Source of the DNA: Pseudobdellovibrionaceae bacterium
GTDB taxonomy: Bacteria; Bdellovibrionota; Bdellovibrionia; Bdellovibrionales; Bdellovibrionaceae
NCBI GenBank assembly: GCA_019637915.1
Contig: JAHBUV010000001.1
Span: 1,458,565 to 1,522,564, forward strand
Length of the DNA: 64,000 bases
Direction of reading: 5' to 3'
In this document: positions 1 to 9,051 of the stretch, piece after piece
Layout of the letters: each line of letters opens with the position of its first letter
How positions within the stretch are numbered: position 1 is the first letter of the stretch
Program-made: the position numbers and the translations under genes
Notes under the pieces: generated by a model
What the model was told of the DNA's origin: nothing
The model's database searches: none
The model's input: only the letters and a program-made list of their open reading frames with translations

Positions 1-963
1 CACCTCGCCCTGTCCGAGCTGCACCGCCGCGGCGTGCGCCGCATCCGCCTCCTGAGTTTCGACGAAGGATTCAAGTTTTACGTCAACGTCACCTCGGATT
101 TCGTCGCCGCCAGCTTTTACACCACGGCCTCCCCGCAACCCGCCACGGTGCTGGCGCAACTGCAATCGATGAGGGGCCTCACCAACGGCTGGGAGCAGAC
201 CCAGCGCGAGGCCCGCGCCCGCGGCGTGCGCCTGATCAACCGTCCGTCCCTGCCCGTCGAGGAGATGCGTTTCGTGTCCCGCGCGGATTTCGCCGCGACC
301 GTGGAAACCACGGACTACACCCTGCGATCGGCCCCGTTGAGCGCCCTGCTCAAGGAAATGAACCGCAACTCCAACAACCACGCCGCCAACCAGATCTTCG
401 AAAACCTGGGCGGCGCGGCCGCCTTCTCCCGCTTTGCCCTTCAGAAATTGAATCTCGGCGCTTCCGCCCTGAGTTTTCACAACGGCACGGGTGACCGCAT
501 CGATTTCCCGAACGGCGCCTCCGGCTACAACGAAGCGACCTGCGCGGCCACGCTCAAAGTCCTCCGCGCCCTGCGCCAGGACCTGAAAAGACTCGGCAAG
601 GATCTCCAGGACGTCATGCCCGTCACCGGCGGGGACGCCGACAGCTCCGTCTCGAAATACTATGAGAACGATGAAACCCGCGGCAGCCTGATCGGCAAAA
701 CGGGCACGGTCAATCCGAGCATCACCTTGGCCGGCCTCGTGCACACGCGCCGGGGCGAGTACCTGTTCATGTACAACGTCTCGACCAACGGAACCGCCGC
801 CGACTGGAACCGCGGCCGCGCCCTGATCCGCGAAAAAATCACCGGCCTGATCCGTGAGCTCAATGGCGGCGATCCCATCCGGTACACCTCAGTGAGTTTC
901 CTCAGTTTCGATCAGCGCTCGGTCTTTGAAGTCCCCGCCGCGGACACGGAAAGATTGCCATGA
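1..963 (+). CDS. dacB: D-alanyl-D-alanine carboxypeptidase/endopeptidase, PBP4 (peptidase S13) family, 5' end outside window
   Basis: This is the C-terminal part of a PBP4-type penicillin-binding protein, which trims or cleaves peptidoglycan cross-links in the periplasm. The reading frame is open from base 1, so the N-terminus with the SxxK nucleophile motif lies upstream of the window. The second active-site motif is visible as Ser-Asn-Asn in RNSNNHAANQIF, and the third as KTG in GSLIGKTGTV, with the usual spacing for the family. The ankyrin gene downstream overlaps the stop codon by 4 bp (ATGA), so the two are probably translated together. The family is clear from these motifs; carboxypeptidase versus endopeptidase preference cannot be decided. 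Confidence 0.88.
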   Translation, partial: HLALSELHRRGVRRIRLLSFDEGFKFYVNVTSDFVAASFYTTASPQPATVLAQLQSMRGLTNGWEQTQREARARGVRLINRPSLPVEEMRFVSRADFAATVETTDYTLRSAPLSALLKEMNRNSNNHAANQIFENLGGAAAFSRFALQKLNLGASALSFHNGTGDRIDFPNGASGYNEATCAATLKVLRALRQDLKRLGKDLQDVMPVTGGDADSSVSKYYENDETRGSLIGKTGTVNPSITLAGLVHTRRGEYLFMYNVSTNGTAADWNRGRALIREKITGLIRELNGGDPIRYTSVSFLSFDQRSVFEVPAADTERLP

Positions 964-1391
964 GGAAAGCCTGGATCCTTTTCCCTTTGCTGTGGGCCCA
1001 GATCGCCGCCGCCGCCGGGGACAATGCGCTGATCAAGGCCGTGCACGCCTCGAACCGCGCCTCCGTGGAACGCCAGCTGCGCCAAGGCGCTAAGATCAAC
1101 GCCGCCGACAAGGAAGGCTACACGGCGCTTTACTACGCCGTGGCCCTGGGGGAAGACGACATCTCCCTTTTGCTCATTGAAAAAGGCGCCGATCTGCGCC
1201 GGACCTACGGGCCCCGCCAAGAGAATTTGCTTTTCGAAGCCGGCCGCCTGGGCCGGATGAAGATCATCAAAGCGGTCCTGGCCAAAAACCCCGCCCTCGC
1301 CCGACAAAAGAACACCGCCGGGAAGACTCCCGCGGATGAAGCGAAAACGGCCGCGCAGAGCGCGGCCGCCGAACTTCTCAAAGTGAAATGA
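960..1391 (+). CDS. Exported ankyrin-repeat protein
   Basis: A 143-residue protein with an N-terminal signal peptide (hydrophobic stretch to about residue 19, ending AAAAG) followed by roughly three to four ankyrin repeats. Repeat signatures are visible in KEGYTALYYAVALG, in the LLLIEKGAD helix end, and in the terminal NTAGKTPADEAK unit. Ankyrin repeats bind proteins. An exported ankyrin protein translationally coupled to a PBP4 gene suggests a partner or inhibitor of a periplasmic enzyme, which is inference. Convergent with the helicase gene, whose stop lies 7 bp away. Confidence 0.8.
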   Translation: MRKAWILFPLLWAQIAAAAGDNALIKAVHASNRASVERQLRQGAKINAADKEGYTALYYAVALGEDDISLLLIEKGADLRRTYGPRQENLLFEAGRLGRMKIIKAVLAKNPALARQKNTAGKTPADEAKTAAQSAAAELLKVK

Positions 1392-1397
1392 CGGACC

Positions 1398-3086
1398 TTA
1401 AGTGAAGAGCTTCTTGAAGAAGCCTTTGACCTTCGAACCCAGGCCCTTGGGCGGAACAGCCGCGGATTTTTTCGGACCACCGTGACGGGGCCCTCCGTGG
1501 CGGGATGAGGCCGAACGGCCTTTGCCGTTTTCGTGGCGGCCACCCTCGTGTCGACGACGGTGTTCACCTCCGCCGCGCGGCCCCTGGTGACCTTGACCCT
1601 CACGACGGGGAGGTCGGTTCTCACCACCCTGCTGCTGGGGCGAGCCGCCTTGTCCCTGGGACGGACGGTGCTCGCCGCGGGCCTGCGGCTCTCCCGGACG
1701 GCGATCGCGACGGTCACGGCGTTCACCGCGATCACCACCACGATCCCGTTCGCCACCGCGACCGCCGCCCTGAGGCCCGCCGCTGCGGGGGCCACGGGAA
1801 CGGTTGTCACGACGGGGGGGACGGCCCTCATTCATCGCTTCATTCAAACGACGGCCCGGACCGACATCACCGTTCGACAAGCGTCGGAAGTCCTTCACGA
1901 GATCCTTGTCTTCCAGGTAGCCGACTTCGAGTTTGTGCTTCAGGAACTCCTCGACGCGCATCAAAGAGTCGACATCGCGATCCCCGACCAGGCTGAAAGC
2001 GGTGCCCATGTGACCGGCGCGGCCGGTGCGGCCGATGCGGTGCACGTAGGACTCCGGATCGTTGGGCATTTCGAAATTGATGACCAGGTCGACGCCTTTG
2101 ATGTCGAGACCGCGCGCCGCCACGTCGGTGGCGACCAGGATGTTCTTGTCGTTCTCCGCTTTGAACATCTCCATGACCTTGTTGCGCTGGGCTTGCGTGA
2201 GCAGGCTCGAGATGCCCATGGCCGGGGCGCCGTTGTCCGTGAGGAAGCGGGCGATGCGGTCCACGTTCATCTTGAAATTCGTGAAGATGATGGTCTGCTT
2301 CGGATTGTGGGCTTTGATCAAAGAGAGCAGATGTTGGGGCTTTTCATCGCCGCCGACGTGAAAGATCTGGTCTTTGACGTTTTCGGCTTTGGTCTGATCG
2401 CGGCTGACGTTCAGCTCCACCGGCTCGGATCCGAACTGGTAAGCCGTGTTCAACACGTCGAAATTGAGCGTGGCGCTGAACACCAGATATTGGCGATCGC
2501 CCGGAACGCGCTGAAGGATGTACTTCATGTCGTCCTTGAAACCCATGTCGAACATGCGGTCGGCTTCGTCGAAGACGATGGCGCGGACCTGTTTCAGGTC
2601 GACGAGATTGTCCTTGTACAGATCGATCAGGCGTCCCGGCGTGGCTGCGACGAACTGCACGCCGTTGCGGAAGGCCTCACGCTGCTTGTCGTAGCTGGTG
2701 CCGCCGTACACGGCCACGCCGCGCATGCCCGACACGTCCGAAAGCTTGGTGATGTTGTCCATCACCTGCTCGGCCAGTTCCCGCGTCGGCACCAGGATCA
2801 GAATGAAATTCTGGGCGCGCCAGTCTTTGAAGGCGCGTTTTTCCACCAGGGCCTTCTGCTCTTCGGACAGATCCGGCGGCTGGGGCTGGGCGCGCAGGAT
2901 CCGCTCCATCAGCGGAATCAGAAACGCGGCGGTTTTTCCCGTGCCCGTCTGGGCCAGGCCCGCGACGTCGCGGCCCTCGATGATGTGCGGGATGGATTGT
3001 TCTTGGATCGGCGTGCACTCGCTGAAGCCGGCTTTGTCGATGCTCGCCTGAAGGACGGCATCCAGTTGCAATTCAGAGAACTTCAA
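1398..3086 (-). CDS. DEAD-box ATP-dependent RNA helicase with RG-rich tail
   Basis: A 562-residue cytoplasmic RNA helicase. The Q motif lies at residues 21-33 (CTPIQEQSIP), Walker A at 45-52 (AQTGTGKT), DEAD at 173-176, SAT at 204-206, and the HRIGRTGRAG motif VI closes the second RecA domain. An insert of about 30 charged residues (about 66-95) separates motif I from Ia. After about residue 400 comes a long Arg/Gly/Gln/His-rich tail and then a basic amphipathic end (KVKGFFKKLF). Such tails bind RNA unspecifically in RhlB/RhlE/DeaD-type helicases. Subfamily is not decided, so no symbol is given. The very GC-rich tail creates long antisense open frames that are not genes. Confidence 0.93.
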   Translation of the reverse strand: MKFSELQLDAVLQASIDKAGFSECTPIQEQSIPHIIEGRDVAGLAQTGTGKTAAFLIPLMERILRAQPQPPDLSEEQKALVEKRAFKDWRAQNFILILVPTRELAEQVMDNITKLSDVSGMRGVAVYGGTSYDKQREAFRNGVQFVAATPGRLIDLYKDNLVDLKQVRAIVFDEADRMFDMGFKDDMKYILQRVPGDRQYLVFSATLNFDVLNTAYQFGSEPVELNVSRDQTKAENVKDQIFHVGGDEKPQHLLSLIKAHNPKQTIIFTNFKMNVDRIARFLTDNGAPAMGISSLLTQAQRNKVMEMFKAENDKNILVATDVAARGLDIKGVDLVINFEMPNDPESYVHRIGRTGRAGHMGTAFSLVGDRDVDSLMRVEEFLKHKLEVGYLEDKDLVKDFRRLSNGDVGPGRRLNEAMNEGRPPRRDNRSRGPRSGGPQGGGRGGERDRGGDRGERRDRRDRRPGEPQARGEHRPSQGQGGSPQQQGGENRPPRREGQGHQGPRGGGEHRRRHEGGRHENGKGRSASSRHGGPRHGGPKKSAAVPPKGLGSKVKGFFKKLFT

Positions 3087-3153
3087 AACAACACTCCTGT
3101 GTATTTCAGGCTATTTCACTACTGAGAGGCCCTGGAAAAGTCAAAAAGAGCCC

Positions 3154-3972
3154 TCATGAAAGTCCCGCGAATCCGCGGAGGGCGTGCAAAAAGGCTTCCG
3201 GTTGATCCGCATGGACCCAGTGACCCGCCTGAGGGATCACAACGCCATGGATCATGGGCTGAAGCGATAACATCTTTTCGTAAGTTTCGGCAGACAATTC
3301 GCGGGATTTTTCACCTCGGATCAATAAAGTGGGCACGCGCAGGGCTTTCCACTCGTCCCAGCGGTCCCGATCCTGGCCTTCGCGAACGGATTCCAGGACG
3401 GCTTGGGGGGAAAAGCGCCAAGACACCGTGTTATCGGGCTTTTCCTCCATATTGGCGTAAAAATACTCCGCCAGCATTTTGGGGTTGTCCCGGGTGCGGG
3501 CCCTCTCCAGGAATTCCCCCGAGAAAAAAGCCCGGGCGGCGGCCCGGTTCGGAAACGGCGTGGGAACCAGGCCCAGAAGCTCCTGATAATACTCGAGGTT
3601 GCCCGGCCGGCCCTCAGGCCCGATGTCCTCCAGCACGAAACGCTCCACCCGCTCCGGAAAGCGCACGCAGAAATTCAAGGCATTGCGTCCCCCCATGGAG
3701 TGGCCGACCAGGGTGACCTTGTCCCAACGCAGCTCATTCAAAATGTCGTGGAGGTCATTGGCATAATCCTCGGGCGCGTAGCCCGAATCCGGCTTCATCG
3801 AACGCCCGTGACCACGCTGGTCATAGGCCAGGCAGCGCTCCGTCCGATCCAGGCCGGCGATGATTTTCCCCCAATTGTTGCGAAAGCCCATCAGGCCGTG
3901 CAGGAAAACCCAACGGGGGCCGTTTTCCGGCCCCGACAATTGATGATGGAAATCCCGCAGCGCCGACGGCAT
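3154..3972 (-). CDS. Alpha/beta-hydrolase (esterase-like)
   Basis: A 272-residue alpha/beta-hydrolase without a signal peptide. The oxyanion-loop motif LHGLMG is near residue 25, the nucleophile elbow is GHSMGG, and the catalytic His lies in QAGHWVHADQP near the C-terminus. The pattern resembles the YbfF-type cytoplasmic esterases and other small acyl-ester hydrolases; the substrate cannot be read from sequence. It starts 6 bp after the desaturase stop on the same strand with no clear Shine-Dalgarno sequence of its own, so translation probably depends on the upstream gene. Pairing with a desaturase hints at lipid metabolism, which is inference. Confidence 0.85.
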   Translation of the reverse strand: MPSALRDFHHQLSGPENGPRWVFLHGLMGFRNNWGKIIAGLDRTERCLAYDQRGHGRSMKPDSGYAPEDYANDLHDILNELRWDKVTLVGHSMGGRNALNFCVRFPERVERFVLEDIGPEGRPGNLEYYQELLGLVPTPFPNRAAARAFFSGEFLERARTRDNPKMLAEYFYANMEEKPDNTVSWRFSPQAVLESVREGQDRDRWDEWKALRVPTLLIRGEKSRELSAETYEKMLSLQPMIHGVVIPQAGHWVHADQPEAFLHALRGFAGLS

Positions 3973-3978
3973 GGGGTT

Positions 3979-5100
3979 TTAAATCCGGGCCCGCGCCGGG
4001 GCGGCCCGCAGCGTGAAACGCCACTCCGCCAAAGCGGCGCGGAATTCCCTTTTCGCCAGAGTCAGTTCGAATTTCAGCTCGCGCATTTTCGCCTCCCCGG
4101 CTTCACGGGCCTGGCGTTTGAGCAGGACGTACTCTTCCTTCATTTTGCGCCAGCGCGCCTGGGCCTCGAGGACTTTCAAGCGCATCTGCTCGATCCTTTC
4201 CTGCGAAAAGCCCGAGTGGGTCAGCCGCAGGCCTTCCGTCTGCAAGCGGGCCTTCAGGATCTCCGACGGCGAAACCGTGCGCAGCTTCGTGGCCAGCCCC
4301 ATCCAGCGCAGGGAATTGATCGTCCATTTCGTCGGGTCCCACTGGTACCACTTGATGCCATTGCGGTAGTCGATCTGGAACGTGTGGTGGAAATTGTGGT
4401 AACCCTCGCCATGCGTCAGCAGGGCCACGAAAAAGCTGTCGCGGGCCGACACGGTTTTCGAGTAGGTCTGACTGCCCAGGGTGTGGCAGAGGGAATTCAC
4501 GAAGAAGGTGCTTTGCTGATTCAGGAAAATCCGCAGCGACCCGCCGACGATCAAACCCACGAAGGCCGATCCGAAAAAGGCCCCCACCGCCATCGGCACG
4601 AGAAAGCCCATCAAAGTGGCCAGCCAGGCATAATAACGATGCTGAAATAGGACGCGGGGGTTTTTTTGCAGGTCCGCGACCTTTTCAATGGGCAGGTCAA
4701 CGCTGTCTTTCCACAGCAGCCAGCCCATGTGCGCGTGCCAGAAACCTTTTTGAATGCTGTAGGGATCGCCGTCGGTGTCGACCTCGCCGTGGTGACGGCG
4801 GTGATCCGAAGACCATTTCAGGATCGAGCCCTCGAAGGCCGAGGCGCCGACCAGAGCCACAAACCACTGCACCAGGGGATGGGCTTCGTAACTGCGATGA
4901 GAAAACAGCCGGTGGTAACCCGCCGTGATGCTGAGGTTGGCGGCGATGGCGTAGACAAAGGCAAAAATCCAGATCCCCGGATTCCACAAAATGCCCATCC
5001 AGGCGGCCACGCCCAAACCGACCACCGCCGCGAAAGGGTTCAACAGAAGAAACAAAAACACGGACCATTCCAGGCGCCGTTTTGACGTCGTTTCCGACAT
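3979..5100 (-). CDS. Acyl-CoA/fatty acid desaturase (delta-9 type) with coiled-coil tail
   Basis: A membrane di-iron desaturase that introduces a double bond into acyl chains. The three histidine boxes are HRLFSH, HRRHH and HNFHH, placed between hydrophobic segments as in stearoyl-CoA desaturases. The start at 5100 is chosen because GGGGAGG lies just upstream; the open frame continues 46 codons further but has no ribosome site there. After about residue 270 comes a charged helical extension of about 100 residues, rich in Glu, Arg, Lys and Ala, that looks like a coiled coil and is not part of the usual desaturase core. Divergent from the pcnB-like gene. Confidence 0.9.
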   Translation of the reverse strand: MSETTSKRRLEWSVFLFLLLNPFAAVVGLGVAAWMGILWNPGIWIFAFVYAIAANLSITAGYHRLFSHRSYEAHPLVQWFVALVGASAFEGSILKWSSDHRRHHGEVDTDGDPYSIQKGFWHAHMGWLLWKDSVDLPIEKVADLQKNPRVLFQHRYYAWLATLMGFLVPMAVGAFFGSAFVGLIVGGSLRIFLNQQSTFFVNSLCHTLGSQTYSKTVSARDSFFVALLTHGEGYHNFHHTFQIDYRNGIKWYQWDPTKWTINSLRWMGLATKLRTVSPSEILKARLQTEGLRLTHSGFSQERIEQMRLKVLEAQARWRKMKEEYVLLKRQAREAGEAKMRELKFELTLAKREFRAALAEWRFTLRAAPARARI

Positions 5101-5258
5101 ATGGGACCTCCCCACACAAGGGTTGGCCCTCAGAATGCCGCGTCCCGGGCCAAAAAAGGAGTGAAAAACATCATCGTGAACCTCGCCTTTTATCACCGCG
5201 CAGCAGAAGTTCCGACTCAGCGTTCCCAAACCGCGCAAGCTGGGTTATTGGAAAGCTT

Positions 5259-6446
5259 GTGCTGAATGTTCCCAAACCCACCCTCCACGAGGATTGGATC
5301 GATCTCACGGCTCGTAAGATCGTCCAAACCCTGCAAACGTCCGGCTATGAGACCTATTTGGTTGGCGGCTGCGTGCGCGATTTGTTGGCTGGCATTCATC
5401 CCAAGGATTTCGACATCGCCACCAACGCCCTCCCCAACGAGGTCAAAAAGAAGGTCCCGGGCAGCTATGTCATCGGCAAGCGCTTCCGCCTGGTGCTGGT
5501 GAAACGCGGCGAGAGCCAGTTCGAGGTCGCGACCTTCCGCCGCAACGTGCGCCCCGAGGACCTGGAAGCCGAGGAGAACGCCGTCACCGGGGACAACTAC
5601 TTCGGCACCTGCGAAGAGGACGCCCGTCGCCGGGATTTCACCATCAACGCGCTTTTTTACGATCCGATCCAGCACCGGCTGATCGACTATGTCGAGGGAC
5701 AAAAAGACATCCAGGCCTGCACCATCCGCATGATCGGCGACCCCAAAGAGCGTTTTTTGGAGGACCCGATCCGTTTGCTGCGCGCCCTGCGGCTGTCCCA
5801 CAAGCTGATGTTCCGCCTGGATCCCGAGTTGCGGGCGGCCATGACGGAGACGGCGGAGTCCCTGCAGAAATCCGTCCTGCCGCGCCGTCGTGAAGAGTAC
5901 CTGAAACTGCTGCGTTTGAAGGAACCGGGCCGCGCCTGGGCCGAGCTTTTCGATCTGGGTTTGATGGCGCCCGTTTTGCCGGGCCTGCACGAGCTTTATC
6001 AGGATGCCGAACAGTCGCGCACCTTCGAGCGCTACTTGCTGGAAATTCCCCGGGTCGGCATCGACATGGGTTCCCCCTTGGAGCTCTTCGCCGGATTTTT
6101 GTACGCCTTCCTGCGCGCCAAGCATCCGGAGAATGATCTGGATGCCGCGCAGATCGAAAACAGCCCGCGCTGGAACGGCTTCATGAAGGACGAGCTCGGC
6201 ATGTTCAAGGTCGAAGCGGCGGTTTTCCTGAAATGCCTGGATCTTCTCCCCGCGCTTTTCCGCACCGAAGCCTACCTGAAAAAGGGCGGCCGTCGGAAAG
6301 TGGGTTTCCTGCGCAACGACAGCCTGCCTTTGGCTTTGAAACTCAGCCAGATCGACGGGTTCCTGCCCCCGGAGGAATTTGATTTCTGGGTGGAGCAAAT
6401 CCGCGCCAACTCCGCGGAGATCTGGGCCTCGCGCCCGCAATTCTAA
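5259..6446 (+). CDS. pcnB: Poly(A) polymerase / CCA-adding nucleotidyltransferase family
   Basis: About 395 residues. The nucleotidyltransferase head shows GGCVRDLL, then PKDFDIATNA with the metal-binding Asp-x-Asp, followed by GKRFRLVLV and FEVATFRR. The RRDFTINALFYDP and ERFLEDPIRLLRALR motifs complete the class II head and neck. The PKDFD and GKRFRL wording favours bacterial poly(A) polymerase, which tags RNA 3' ends for decay, over CCA tRNA repair, but the two are hard to separate by eye. The proposed GTG start at 5259 follows GGAAAG closely; an upstream ATG at 5082 would run into the divergent desaturase gene. Ends overlap the next gene tail to tail by 4 bp. Confidence 0.85.
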   Translation: MLNVPKPTLHEDWIDLTARKIVQTLQTSGYETYLVGGCVRDLLAGIHPKDFDIATNALPNEVKKKVPGSYVIGKRFRLVLVKRGESQFEVATFRRNVRPEDLEAEENAVTGDNYFGTCEEDARRRDFTINALFYDPIQHRLIDYVEGQKDIQACTIRMIGDPKERFLEDPIRLLRALRLSHKLMFRLDPELRAAMTETAESLQKSVLPRRREEYLKLLRLKEPGRAWAELFDLGLMAPVLPGLHELYQDAEQSRTFERYLLEIPRVGIDMGSPLELFAGFLYAFLRAKHPENDLDAAQIENSPRWNGFMKDELGMFKVEAAVFLKCLDLLPALFRTEAYLKKGGRRKVGFLRNDSLPLALKLSQIDGFLPPEEFDFWVEQIRANSAEIWASRPQF

Positions 6447-6967
6447 TTGGCGCGGATCACGCAATCATCCGGCGAGTACTCCACGGCCATCTGCCGGAAG
6501 GAGTGATTCAGCACCAGCATGAGCTGGAATTTCAAACGACGGGCCGTTCCCACGATGGTTTCTTCCGTCAGGCGGCTCGTGCGGAAAGAGGCCGCCTGGA
6601 TTTTCTGATCGCGCCAATCGCTTTGCGGGGCGGACTCACAGCTGGCGATCAATCCCTCCTTGCTGGAACACTGGGAGGTCAGCCACTCGAAGGACCATTC
6701 GTTGCCCAACTTACGGAAAGCCTCGGCATCCGCCTGCAAGGAGGGGATGTCCATGGGAGTCACCGAGCCCGAGTAGATCGGCGCCGATTCGATGCCGTTG
6801 TGGTGCACCATCTTCAGACGGACTTTTCCGTCCTCCGTGCGCACCGACACCGAGGTGGTCGGCCACGGGGTCTGGCAATCGATCAGCAATTCATTCACCG
6901 CGCCCATGGCCAAATTCGGCAGCAGGCAGGAGAAAAATCCTAAAAAACCGAGCCACCCCTTCATCAT
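6443..6967 (-). CDS. Exported protein of unknown function
   Basis: About 174 residues with a clean signal peptide (MKGWLGFLGFFSCLLPNLAMGA) and four cysteines in the mature part, which could form disulfides in the periplasm. I do not recognise a family. Two ATG codons in tandem overlap the transketolase stop (TGATGATG), so it is translated from the same message as transketolase. The longer open frame upstream of these ATGs lies inside transketolase and is a shadow. Confidence 0.75.
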   Translation of the reverse strand: MMKGWLGFLGFFSCLLPNLAMGAVNELLIDCQTPWPTTSVSVRTEDGKVRLKMVHHNGIESAPIYSGSVTPMDIPSLQADAEAFRKLGNEWSFEWLTSQCSSKEGLIASCESAPQSDWRDQKIQAASFRTSRLTEETIVGTARRLKFQLMLVLNHSFRQMAVEYSPDDCVIRAN

Positions 6968-8991
6968 CAGGCTTCTTTCACGAGGCGGGAGGCCGCCGCG
7001 ACCATGGCTTCGGCGTCCAGACGGTGTTGACGGTACAGATCGATGGCGTTGTAGGCGCTCTGTCCGAACTCGCCCCGCACGCCCAGGCTGCTCACCCGCA
7101 CCGGCACGCCCGAGGTCAGCAACTGATGCGTGAGCCACGCGCCGAAGCCGGCGGCGAGCTGGTGATCCTCCGCGGTGACCAGACGGCCGCCCGTTTTCTT
7201 CAAGGCGTTCCCCAGGGTTTCCACATCCGGGTGCGTGAGGGCCGACACGTTCACCACGATGCCGCCGACGCCTTTTTCATCCAGGCTTTTCGCCGCCGCC
7301 ATGGCCTGCGGGACCAAAGATCCCCCCACCGCCAGGCAGACGGACGAGGCGTGTTTCGAGGAGGAGTCGAAGAGAACCTGGGCGCGGCCCAGCTCGTACT
7401 TCACGTCGGCGGCGTAATTTTTCGGGAAGTTTTCACGCCCCAGGAAAAACACCGAAGAGTGCGGCACGCGGCCCTGACGGCGGTCTTGGGCGAATTTTTC
7501 GAAAGCCTGGGAAACCAGGGCCTCGGCCTCTTCGCTGCAGGAAAGCGCGTAACAATCCACGTGCGGAATCGCCGCGAACATCGAGAAATAAGCCAGCGCC
7601 TGATGGGAGGCCCCGTCCGCCGCGTCCTGAAAACCGGTGTGGGAAAACACCGCGATCATCGGCGCTTCCGACAGGGACGCCATGGTCATGGGCAGAGCGC
7701 CCTTGGTGACGCCGAATTGCGCGAAGGTGTCGACCACGGGGATGTAACCGATCTTCGACAGGCCGGCGGCGGTCGAGATCATATTGCTCTCGGCCACGCC
7801 CACGTCGACGGAATCGGCGGGGAACTCCTTGCGGAAATCCGCGACTCCGGTGGAGCCCGGCAGGTCGGAGGTCACCGAAATGACCGGCAAACCGTTTTTG
7901 CGGGCGCGGATCATGGCGGCGGCGACGCCTTTTTGGATTTTCTCGCCGCCGTCCTTGAGGCCTTTGGCCTTGATGTCGGCCTCGATCTTCAAGAGCTCGT
8001 CGGTCCATTTTTTGAAGACGTCGGGATAGGCTTCGCCCTGGTAGATCTCGCTCAGGAAGGCCGCCATTTCAGAGGGCGACTTCAGCGGGAAACCGTGACC
8101 GCCCGAGGACGACTCGGCGGTCTTCTTGGTGCCGATGCCCTTGATGGTCTTGGCATGGATCACCACCGGCACCGTCGGCTGGCGGCGGGCCTCCTCGACG
8201 GCCTGGGAAATCATGTCGTAGCAGGCTTGCAGATCATGGCCGTTTTCCAGACGCAGGTATTTCCAGCCGAGATCTTTCAGGGAGCGGAAGGTGGGCTCCA
8301 TCGAGAAGCACTCCGCATCGATGCGGCCGGTGAGTTTCGTGTTGTTGTCGGAGATGATCACCACGAAAGGCGCCATCTTGCCGGCGGCGGCGAGACCCGG
8401 GATGGCGGCGAAAGCCTCTTTGGCCTCGCCCTCCATGCAAGCCCCGTCGGAGATCGTCGTCACCGTGACGCGTTCGCGGCCCGCGAGTTTGTCGCCGACG
8501 GCGAGTCCCTGCGCCTGCGGGAAGGCCGAACCCAGCGGGCCGTTCGACAGCAGCACGCCTTGCGGGAACAAATGCGCTTCCCCGTGACCGGTGAGGGGGG
8601 ATCCCAGGGAGCGGAACGTCTTGAGGGAATCCAGATCCAGACCCGCCATGCGGTAGTTGGCCTTCAAGGCGTACAAACCGTTTTCGCAGTGACCGGCGTC
8701 GTTGATCAGGTGGAAAAGCTCGTGCCATTCTTTTTTCGCCCGGCGCGCCTCATCGAACGCGAACCCGTGCAACGCCGACATCAGTTCCGCCAGCGCCGCC
8801 GGACCGCCGTAGTGGGAGGCCGCGCCCCCCAGCACCGCGTTCATGTCCATCAAGGAAATCAACGCCCGCGTGGCGCGGGGATCGACCACCGGCAGGCTGC
8901 GCCCGTCGCGGGTTTTCACGGTCACGTGAAAAAGGGGTTCTTGTTTCGGAGTGCCGGCCAGTTTCACAGGGATTTCCATGGGCTGAGTCAT
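6967..8991 (-). CDS. tkt: Transketolase
   Basis: A 674-residue single-chain transketolase of the pentose phosphate pathway (thiamine diphosphate dependent transfer of two-carbon units). The N-terminal region carries GAASHYGG. The cofactor motif is SDGACMEGEA followed about 25 residues later by SDNN, with Ser in place of the usual first Gly of GDG. The pyrimidine-binding domain (VAESNMISTAAGL and AVFSHTG) and the C-terminal domain ending in GVRGEFGQSA follow in order, and the length is normal. The start at 8991 (MTQPMEIP) is chosen at the beginning of the conserved region; no strong ribosome site is seen. Divergent from adenosine deaminase, 60 bp apart. Confidence 0.9.
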   Translation of the reverse strand: MTQPMEIPVKLAGTPKQEPLFHVTVKTRDGRSLPVVDPRATRALISLMDMNAVLGGAASHYGGPAALAELMSALHGFAFDEARRAKKEWHELFHLINDAGHCENGLYALKANYRMAGLDLDSLKTFRSLGSPLTGHGEAHLFPQGVLLSNGPLGSAFPQAQGLAVGDKLAGRERVTVTTISDGACMEGEAKEAFAAIPGLAAAGKMAPFVVIISDNNTKLTGRIDAECFSMEPTFRSLKDLGWKYLRLENGHDLQACYDMISQAVEEARRQPTVPVVIHAKTIKGIGTKKTAESSSGGHGFPLKSPSEMAAFLSEIYQGEAYPDVFKKWTDELLKIEADIKAKGLKDGGEKIQKGVAAAMIRARKNGLPVISVTSDLPGSTGVADFRKEFPADSVDVGVAESNMISTAAGLSKIGYIPVVDTFAQFGVTKGALPMTMASLSEAPMIAVFSHTGFQDAADGASHQALAYFSMFAAIPHVDCYALSCSEEAEALVSQAFEKFAQDRRQGRVPHSSVFFLGRENFPKNYAADVKYELGRAQVLFDSSSKHASSVCLAVGGSLVPQAMAAAKSLDEKGVGGIVVNVSALTHPDVETLGNALKKTGGRLVTAEDHQLAAGFGAWLTHQLLTSGVPVRVSSLGVRGEFGQSAYNAIDLYRQHRLDAEAMVAAASRLVKEA

Positions 8992-9051
8992 GAAGTTGGT
9001 GTCGCAATTTTTCAGTTGGGAGACAAGAAAAATGATGGCATCGTGAGCCCC

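Noticed and set aside
1460-1860. Repeated short motifs resembling a CRISPR or tandem repeat
   Set aside because: These encode the Arg/Gly-rich tail of the helicase; repeats are irregular and there are no spacers.
1533-3125. 530-codon open frame on the plus strand opposite the helicase gene
   Set aside because: It mirrors the GC-rich helicase codons, has no ribosome site or domain, and the helicase motifs on the other strand are all intact.
7024-9051. Long plus-strand extension upstream of adenosine deaminase
   Set aside because: It is the antisense of transketolase. The conserved deaminase region begins at the ATG at 9052.
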